From NCBI GenBank assembly GCA_034670405.1, contig JAXDDX010000010.1, positions 641,501 through 705,500 of the forward strand: DNA of 64,000 nucleotides, read 5' to 3'. This DNA comes from Hoplostethus atlanticus (taxonomy: Eukaryota; Chordata; Actinopteri; Trachichthyiformes; Trachichthyidae). The notes under the pieces are model-generated. The model made no database searches and had not been told where the DNA came from. It saw only the letters and a list, made by a program, of their open reading frames with translations. Made by a program: the position numbers and the translations under genes. Positions 57,601 through 64,000 of the stretch are shown piece by piece (position 1 is the stretch's first letter; every line of letters begins with the position of its first letter).

Positions 57601-60600
57601 TCATTCCAAAATATGTATTTTCCTGTTTTTCCTTCTCCTATTTTCATTCTGTTGCAGATTTGCTTTTGTGTTTGGGGTCATCGTCATGCTGCATGACCCA
57701 ACCTCTGTTAAGCTTCAGCTCACGGACCGTCACCCTGATAGTCTCCTGTAAAATTTCCTGATACAATTTGTGCTCCATTCTTCCCTCAAGTTTTGAAGCC
57801 TTCCAGGCCCAGAGGCAGCAATGCAGCCCCAAACCATGATGCTCCCTCCACCATGCTTCATGGTTGGGATGACGTGTCCAAACAGCGTTATGCCCTTTTG
57901 CCAAAAAGTTACATTTTTGTCTCACCTGTCCACAAAACATTGTTCTGGTAGCTTTGTGGAACAGGTGGTCTTTGGCAAACTTGAGATGGGCAGTAATGAC
58001 TTTTTTTTTGCGGAGAGCAGTGGTTTCCTCCTTGGTATCCTCCCATGAACACCACTCTTTAAACTGTTAAATTAGTCAAGTAAAAACTACCCACATTGCT
58101 GTACAGCATGAAGTGGTGGTAAGAATCACAGAAAACGTGATGCTAGACTTCTTAAATCTTGAATGTATGTTGAAATTACCATACATGTCATACATACAAC
58201 AGTGTACAGTTGGTATACTTTTAGGATTGTGGATGTATTGACCAGAAAGTCTCTCTCTCTTCCCCCTAGGTCTGTCTCCCCCCACAGCCTACGCTGCCTT
58301 CCCTGCCCCAGCTGCCTTCCCTGCCTCGGCTGCCATGCTCTCTGAGGCTGCCCTCTACCAGCCTCCCTTGCTGGCTACCCCCAGACACCCCCAGCCCACC
58401 ACACACAGCCCCACTCCCACGCTGGCCTACTACCCCCATCAGCCACACCTCTACATGAACATGAACATGAACTACACCGCTTACTATCCCAGGTTAGTAA
58501 TATTTTTCTTGTAACATGATTAGTGACCGGGTGGCCAGTACCTGCAGTACTTGGTGCCATTAACAATGACTAAAAATTCACTCTCCCATTCCCTTCTACC
58601 TCCTCTAACTTGTGCTCCTATTTTCCACATCACATCTGTCATTGTGTTCCCCTGCCTCCTCCTCCTCCTTTTCTACCTCTTTGCCTTCCCTCCTTTACAT
58701 CTCGGGATTCTTTTTCCTTCTCCCTTTCCTTGTTCTCCTCTTCCTCCCCTTTACCACTTCCTCTCCATTTGTGTCCCGCTCACCTACACCTTCCTTCACT
58801 AACTCCTCTGCTCTATTCTCCTCTCCCCCTCTCCACTCCAGCCCCCCAGTCTCTCCTTCCACAGTCAGCTACTTTGCGGCCCCACCAGGCGCGATGGCAG
58901 CAGCAGTTGCAGCCCAACCCCACCCTGCTGCCGCCGCCTCACCCATGCTGCCCCAACACGGTGCCCTGGTCAGGATGCAGGGCCTACCATACAATGCTGG
59001 TGTCAAGGACATCCTCAGCTTCTTCCAGGGTTACCAGGTGAGTATTTGTAGCGCTGAAATGAAGGCATAGAGATGAAAGCTGTTTTGCACCAGTGCACTT
59101 CAGATATGTGTGGGAATGGTGGAGCCATCCAGAGATGACTCGTGCAGGTTGGCAGCCACATTAAAGCTTGCCTCACAAAAGGTAGTTGCCAGTCATATAT
59201 GATACATCAGCGTGATTTCTGTTTTGCCATGCAGGGTTTTGTGCATGTGAAATCCTTCTGAGTGTAGAATGGCTTTTAATCCAACGGCTATGAATAAAAG
59301 CCATTTTTTATTTTTTCCTGCATTAGGTTCTCTTTTTTCCAGAGCAGTGGGGTTATCAAAGGTCTGCCGAGCATTCATAGCAGCCCTTTAAAAGATGTTA
59401 AAACTGTTTCTTTTGTGAAAAGAACCAAGAGTCGTGAGTTTTGTTGTTACAGATGCCGAGCTCTTCATGTCATGACCAGGCCTCAATCAACGATTCATTT
59501 CTTGTTTTTTTTTGTTTTTTGTCGTTTGAGAGAAAAATAGTAGAATAGCATGGTTTATTTTTCTTCATGTAAAATATCTTATTCACAGTGATGACCCAAT
59601 GAATTCTAGTGCTGACCGGAAGAGCTAACAAACGTTTGGAAGATTTTAAACAGCACAATGTTACTAGAGTTCTGTTTATTGTTGACTGCTGCCATTCAAT
59701 AATACTATCATACTACTATTAACTTCCCATACTATCATATGGGAAGCTAACACAATCCCATATGATGAAGCCTCTAGCTCGCAGGCAACTGAGCTTTCAC
59801 TGTGCTGGAAGATTACCCATACCTTTAGTGCAGTGTGGTGTTGCAATAAAAGGGACATGTGTGCACTTGTGCTCTCCCCTTTCTCTGTGCTTCCCATCTC
59901 ATTGGCTGCCAGCCCAGAGTAGGTGGAATCTTCTGAGGCAGGTATGAACCCTGACAGGTGTGGCTTAGGAGGGTCTGGCTAGTCTGGGGGGTGGGGCAGC
60001 TGAGTTTGGTGTGTTGTGGAAAAAGGGCTTTGGGTCTGCTTTTGGTCATAGACATAGATACGGCACATCAGCAATACTTAGACTTGTGTGTGTGTGTTTG
60101 CACGCGCCTTACCCTTGGGGCTAGCTAGCAACAATTTCACACCATACAAGAATACCTGTTGAGGTGTGTGTGTGAGTGACTCCAAAGCTGACTGTTGGCT
60201 GAACTATAGTAATTTTATCCTTAGTGGAGTGAGTGTGTGTGTGTCTCTTTAGTGTTTCTCTGGCTGTGGTAGGGCCTCTCACACAGGCTCTGGGTGACAA
60301 AGTAGTTCCCACACCAGCACTGGTGTCCTTTACAACATTCCCATGCCTATGCATGGTTCAAATGAACCCTGATTATCCAGGGTTTGGGGTGTGTCTGTGT
60401 TCGTGCTGATGTTTGTTTCAAAAGGCCTGGGTATTTTTGAGTGTCTGCATTTCTGTGTATTCCAAAAAATATAATTGTCATGTGTGTAACGATGTGGAGG
60501 CTCCCATCCTGACTGTACGTTCATTATTATGCTGTCTGTAGTACGCCCCTGACGACTACAGCGGCTTGGTTCAGATGAGCGAACAGGCCAGGAGTCTGAT

Positions 60601-62021
60601 TCAGCCCAAAGAATGGCTCTGTCTTTAGGGACTCACCCCAAGGTAAGAAGAGCGTCCTAACCAGAGAACTGGAATGGACAGAAAGGGCATTTTCTTGTGT
60701 ACCACAAGGTCTATAATGTTGAGTATGAGACACAATATGCAGAAGTAAACAACCGATGGACTAACATGGGATGGTGTTCTACTGGACCAGCACCGTTTTG
60801 TTTGGTTGTTGATCTATAGACCTTTGTAACATGGTGATTTCCTCTGAATAATATGGCTACTGTGGAGTTTTTGAAAATGTTCTCACAGAAATGGGTGTTG
60901 CCATGTTTAATCCCAATGCATGGGATTAAACATGGATACCACTTCAAATCAGCTCATGCACTATAATGCAAATTTTTTTCACATTATCAAAAATTCTCTG
61001 TCAGCCATTTTGCATGTACCAGACAAATGACCATTTGAATTGATTTGAATGGGATTGCCCAGTCTAGCCATTCAAGTTCTCCTAACGCTCCTAACCCCAG
61101 CATGTTAACCTGCCTGCTTCCCAAACAGCTCTGGGCCTGTAATCACAAAGGAAGCATCTCAAAGTATCATGAGTGCTAATTCTGGATACCTGACAGCCAG
61201 TTAAGTCTTAATGAATACACAGTAACTCTCCTGGTGCCATCACCGTAGAAAGTGAGGTGTTGAACACTTGGTATGTATGGCCTGTGTGACCTGAGACCTT
61301 CACCCTGTCAGTGTTGATGACAAGAGGTGATTCAACCCTAACCCCCCCCCCCCCCCCCCCCCCCCCACCCCCTCCACAGCTATAGATTTGGCTACCTATA
61401 GAATTTAGGCAGTATGATGCAAAACAGTTTACCTGCCCACTGTTATCCATGTTAAATTTAAACAAATCACCTGATGTTTAATACCCTGCACTACCCAATG
61501 AACTACACAGCAACACTGATCTTAGGTCAGTATTATTCCTGTGAGAACAGTGTAGCCTGCCCCGGGTAGTACACACTACTTTTGACTATTTCCAATGAAG
61601 GGTGTCCTTATTGCAAATGTCAACACAGATCAGTCTCTCGCTTTCTCTTGCTCTCACCTTGACATCTAATACTGTATCCTCTAACATGTAGAATTTCTGG
61701 GTGTTATTTACCGTAATCGCTAACTTGATCACTAAGCTGACTCCATATCTGCATGTCTTCAGTGTTGATTTTTGGACCTAAGATGTGAAAGCATGCAAAC
61801 TAACATGGTCAGTGGATGTGGGGGCCTTATGTTCATGTCCTACCTGTTTGGGCCCCTGGGAAACAGCATGGACTCTTTTGCAGCTGTTCCAGCTCTGCTC
61901 ATTAACCGTTTTCTGCTGCCATCAGCTTCTTAGGACCTTGTTGTTTCTCCTCAGCCTTGTGGGCTCCCCCTGGTGTTTGAATGGTGAACTTGCATGAAGT
62001 CAATGACCCTGTGTCTCTTGT

Positions 62022-62069
<48 letters not shown>

Positions 62070-62247
62070 GTGTCTCTTGCTGCAGCTCCAGCCGGATGCC
62101 GTTCTCGTCTTGTACAACCTCAGTGGCCAGTGCAGCGGCGAGGCCCTGGTCACCTTCCCTAGCGAGGAGGTTGCCAAGCAGGCCATGGCCGAGTGCTCCA
62201 ACCATCCCTTCTACGGCCAGCAAGTCCACTTGGCATTCTGTAACTGA
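42679..62247 (+). CDS. esrp2: ESRP2, epithelial splicing regulatory protein
   Basis: ESRPs bind GU-rich RNA in the nucleus and enforce epithelial exon choice (for example FGFR2 IIIb). Shared coding exons: 42679-42810, 43310-43438, 50011-50124, 50831-50945, 51290-51385, 52061-52115, 52685-52795, 53412-53544, 53955-53997, 55233-55534, 56176-56409, 56753-56951, 58270-58492, 58842-59037. They total 2082 nt (694 residues), all in phase. A conserved N-terminal domain ([17 protein letters not shown]) precedes three RRMs: RRM1 from about 225 ([20 protein letters not shown]), RRM2 from about 325 ([17 protein letters not shown]), RRM3 from about 450 ([17 protein letters not shown]). A Pro/Ala/Tyr-rich linker follows, then RRM-like [17 protein letters not shown] at 671-687. 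Two protein ends exist: cassette exon 60542-60642 (722 residues, ends KEWLCL) or direct splicing to 62086-62247 (747 residues). GATAG, LLVWQ and EPLDQVLQQ favour ESRP2 over ESRP1. Confidence 0.94.
45420..45610. mobile_element. Internally deleted Tc1-like element
   Basis: It begins GAGTGGACAAAACATTAGG and ends around GTGCAACTCAATAGTAGGAG, both close to the end regions of a well-known fish Tc1 family. Coding sequence between them is lost (about 190 bp left). The right tip is eroded. Confidence 0.45.
48617..48635. repeat. C19 homopolymer
   Basis: Nineteen consecutive C in ESRP2 intron 2. The length is unreliable in most sequencing data. Confidence 0.8.
57480..58050 (-). mobile_element. Tc1/mariner transposase relic in ESRP2 intron 12
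   Basis: The minus strand reads [16 protein letters not shown], then later (other frames) CFVDR, HEAWW near 57850, and [18 protein letters not shown]. The order matches DD34E Tc1 transposases (KHGGGS... and QxDNDPKHTSK regions). Stops and frameshifts make it inactive. It is antisense to ESRP2. Confidence 0.75.
60542..60642 (+). CDS. esrp2: ESRP2 cassette exon with stop codon (short C-terminus)
   Basis: Acceptor CTGTAG and donor AAG|GTAAGA are both good. In frame it gives [20 protein letters not shown] then QPKEWLCL and TAG at 60626-60628. The end KEWLCL matches the KEWVCL/KEWVCI end of mammalian ESRP2/ESRP1, so this is the canonical tail. The stop lies only 14 bases before the donor, within the distance that avoids nonsense-mediated decay. 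No AATAAA was seen before 62086, so it should splice on to the terminal exon. Confidence 0.85.
61342..61366. repeat. C25 homopolymer
   Basis: Twenty-five C, then A and five more C, in the intron between the ESRP2 cassette and terminal exons. Confidence 0.8.
62025..62073. repeat. (TG)n tract at the ESRP2 terminal exon acceptor
   Basis: About 18 TG units, then GGTGGGTGTGTGTCTC, ending roughly 12 bases before the acceptor TTGCTGCAG. It occupies the place of a polypyrimidine tract and branch region. Confidence 0.95.
62086..62247 (+). CDS. esrp2: ESRP2 terminal exon coding part completing a fourth RRM
   Basis: Joined in phase to exon 14 it reads [20 protein letters not shown], then [20 protein letters not shown] and a further 13 residues to TGA 62245-62247. 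GEALVTF is an RNP1-type strand, followed by the AxxAMAE-type helix 2 and a last strand QVHLAF. With RMQGLPY of exon 14 (RNP2-type) this makes a full quasi-RRM. When the cassette is included the same exon is 3' UTR. Maintained coding quality here argues it is translated. Confidence 0.8.
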   Translation, partial: LQPDAVLVLYNLSGQCSGEALVTFPSEEVAKQAMAECSNHPFYGQQVHLAFCN

Positions 62248-63690
62248 CCAGCCCCACTCAGCATTGACCTCCACCTCTCTCCTCCTCCTTGATCTGCTAC
62301 TACTGATAGTCTATTTATCGCCAGACCCCTCCCACAGAACAGACCTGCCATCTCATCTCTCCAGAAAAAGTGATGCCATGGAATTGAGCAAGGCTCCAGT
62401 AGTTCCTGGTGCTTCCTGTCAGAGTGTTGAATTTGCTATTAAATGCTCTCCCTTTTCTGTGATCTATTACTAGTTACCCTGACACCGCTGGCCCACAACA
62501 CAACCGAAGCCATTGTTTAGAGTTTGGACATTGCTGTTACCATGTCAGGTTCACTATGCTCCTCCACAGGTAATACTGAAGTAATTTATGATGGTATGCC
62601 AACTTAATGTTGTGCATCTCACCTTGCGGATGTTGTATATGGCATTATTGTGTAATTGCAGATAATGGTCATGGAGAAGAGACATGTGCTCATAGTGTAA
62701 TCTGGACAAACTCCATCAATGGCTCTGCACAGCCCAATCTACCTAGGTATATATGTGCATCCTCCATGTACCTCTGTGGCTAAATGCATGTGTGTAGTGT
62801 TCTTCCTGCCGAGGTTGCCCCCACCTGACAAAAGCACAAAATCACTTCGATAAGTTTTCATTTGTGTATTTTTTAATTTTCGCTGTTGGCCAATGCACAT
62901 GATTTTTCACGTTTCCATATTTAGGATCCTTGGAGTTTACTGTCTGCAAACACAGCTGTGTGTATATGCGCATGCTTCGTGCTAATTGATTGGTGTGCCT
63001 TCTAATGCTGTGCAGTGTCACCAGTTTAATAAGACAAACAACAACCTGTAATACTGCTCAGATGGTTAGCCAAGGCTCCAGCTGCAGGGACTGCTAGTTC
63101 AAACAGCATCACAGATGTGCCTTGATACCCATTACTTTAACTTGTTTTGGGGGGATTTTTTTCTGTAAAAAGCATTTATGTATGGCATGATGCCATCCTA
63201 TGTAGACTATGGCCAAGCACTATATCTTCTTGCTCCAATCAGAGTTTAAGTAGTGTGACAAATTTATTCTATTTTTACTAATCCCATTTCCTCACAAATG
63301 TTGACATTTTGTTATTTAATGTGAAAGAACGGAGGCATATCCAGAAGCCTTTTAGAAATAATCAACCTTGGCTAACTCTTTAGTTCTTGTTTCCAGACTA
63401 TTTAAGGAATCAGTCTGTAGCATGCTTTAATTCTCTCCTGTTTTAGACCGGAACACTGTGTAAAGCTGCAATTGTTCCCTTTCCTGTGACAGGGCTGCTG
63501 ACAACTGTCTTTGGTTTTTCATCTTTGCTGTGCCTACAATACCCAGAGTGCAATACTGGCTCGAATGAGGCTAGGTCAGCCTCTGGTTGCAGAGGAGATA
63601 TTTTTGTTTTTGTTGCAAGTTTGAGACTTGCATGAATTTAGAATTGTGTATATGACTGTAAACAATAAAGACATTGATATTGATCCATGT
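62248..63690 (+). other. esrp2: ESRP2 3' UTR
   Basis: Non-coding sequence to the AATAAA at 63664-63669. No repeat or coding signal was recognised. Bases 63691-64000 hold nothing recognisable. Confidence 0.65.
63664..63669 (+). terminator. esrp2: ESRP2 polyadenylation signal
   Basis: AATAAA followed within 40 bases by GT-rich sequence; the first such hexamer after the ESRP2 terminal exon. Confidence 0.65.
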
Positions 63691-64000
63691 TTCAGTTGGC
63701 CTCATTTCAGTTGGGTTTGAATTTTGTCTGTGAAATATATAAATTAAGACCAGCATTACTCCACTACATGTGTTCTCAAACATGCATCCTTTGGTTATAT
63801 AGATATTACTCCATCAAGAGGTGCAGGAAGTACTTCATCAAATCCGCTGCAGTATTTGGGGAACAAATAATGGGCCACTTTTTTATAGTGTGAACTTGGT
63901 TTCACTCTTGGGCTTTGGTGGAAGGTCATTTCAGAGAATACAATTAAACAAATCTCCAAAATGAGGCCAAGCGGACGAGCATACAGTGAGCTGCCTCTTG

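Noticed and set aside
58610..59070. Long frames running from ESRP2 intron 13 into exon 14
   Set aside because: The first half is a C/T-rich polypyrimidine tract before the acceptor; only the exon 14 part is coding, in one of the frames.
42679..62247. ESRP1 identity instead of ESRP2
   Set aside because: Shared exons fit both, but the N-terminal text ([22 protein letters not shown]) and the PPVSPSTV linker follow ESRP2.

Overview
The window is nuclear DNA from a bony fish. The protein-coding genes have small exons with GT/AG introns. Non-coding DNA is AT-rich with many microsatellites. Several dispersed repeats are typical of teleosts: Tc1 and hAT relics, a fish L1-type LINE relic, and the short repeat carrying CTTTTATCCAAAGCGACTTA. 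An ependymin-family gene also points to teleosts. The species cannot be named from sequence alone. All identifications come from reading translations and splice sites by eye, without a database search.

Layout. Positions 180-1267 (minus) hold three exons of an ependymin-like secreted protein whose last exon lies beyond the left edge and whose first exon was not found. Positions 1.7-4 kb are a patchwork of transposon relics. STYX (plus, 4206-9655) encodes a catalytically dead dual-specificity phosphatase; its last two coding exons each carry an apparent one-base insertion. GNPNAT1 (minus, 12067-13598, with a probable non-coding first exon near 16.0 kb) encodes glucosamine-6-phosphate N-acetyltransferase. 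It lies tail-to-tail with STYX; the two genes are also neighbours in human. A LINE relic (16.3-17.7 kb) separates it from AMFR (minus, 19807-30434, 13 coding exons), the ER ubiquitin ligase gp78. Two intronless leukotriene-B4-receptor-like GPCR genes follow (plus, 32572-33555 and 35296-36390). After about 6 kb of intergenic DNA comes ESRP2 (plus, 42679-62247), an epithelial splicing regulator with a large intron 2 and two alternative protein ends.

These are independent genes, not a pathway cluster. The most interesting points are: (1) ESRP2 has a 101-nt stop-containing cassette exon; skipping it joins the fourth RRM-like start to a terminal exon that completes that RRM, and the terminal exon acceptor is preceded by a long TG tract; (2) the tandem receptors are about 87% identical over the first third of the protein but about 38% after it, as expected from gene conversion; (3) three single-base frame breaks in conserved coding sequence, all in short homopolymers and all within the first 10 kb; (4) two MITE-like elements with readable target duplications, plus a third with terminal inverted repeats only; (5) an unexplained GC-rich open frame at 10.4-10.6 kb. 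No CRISPR array, operon or prokaryotic defence system is present.
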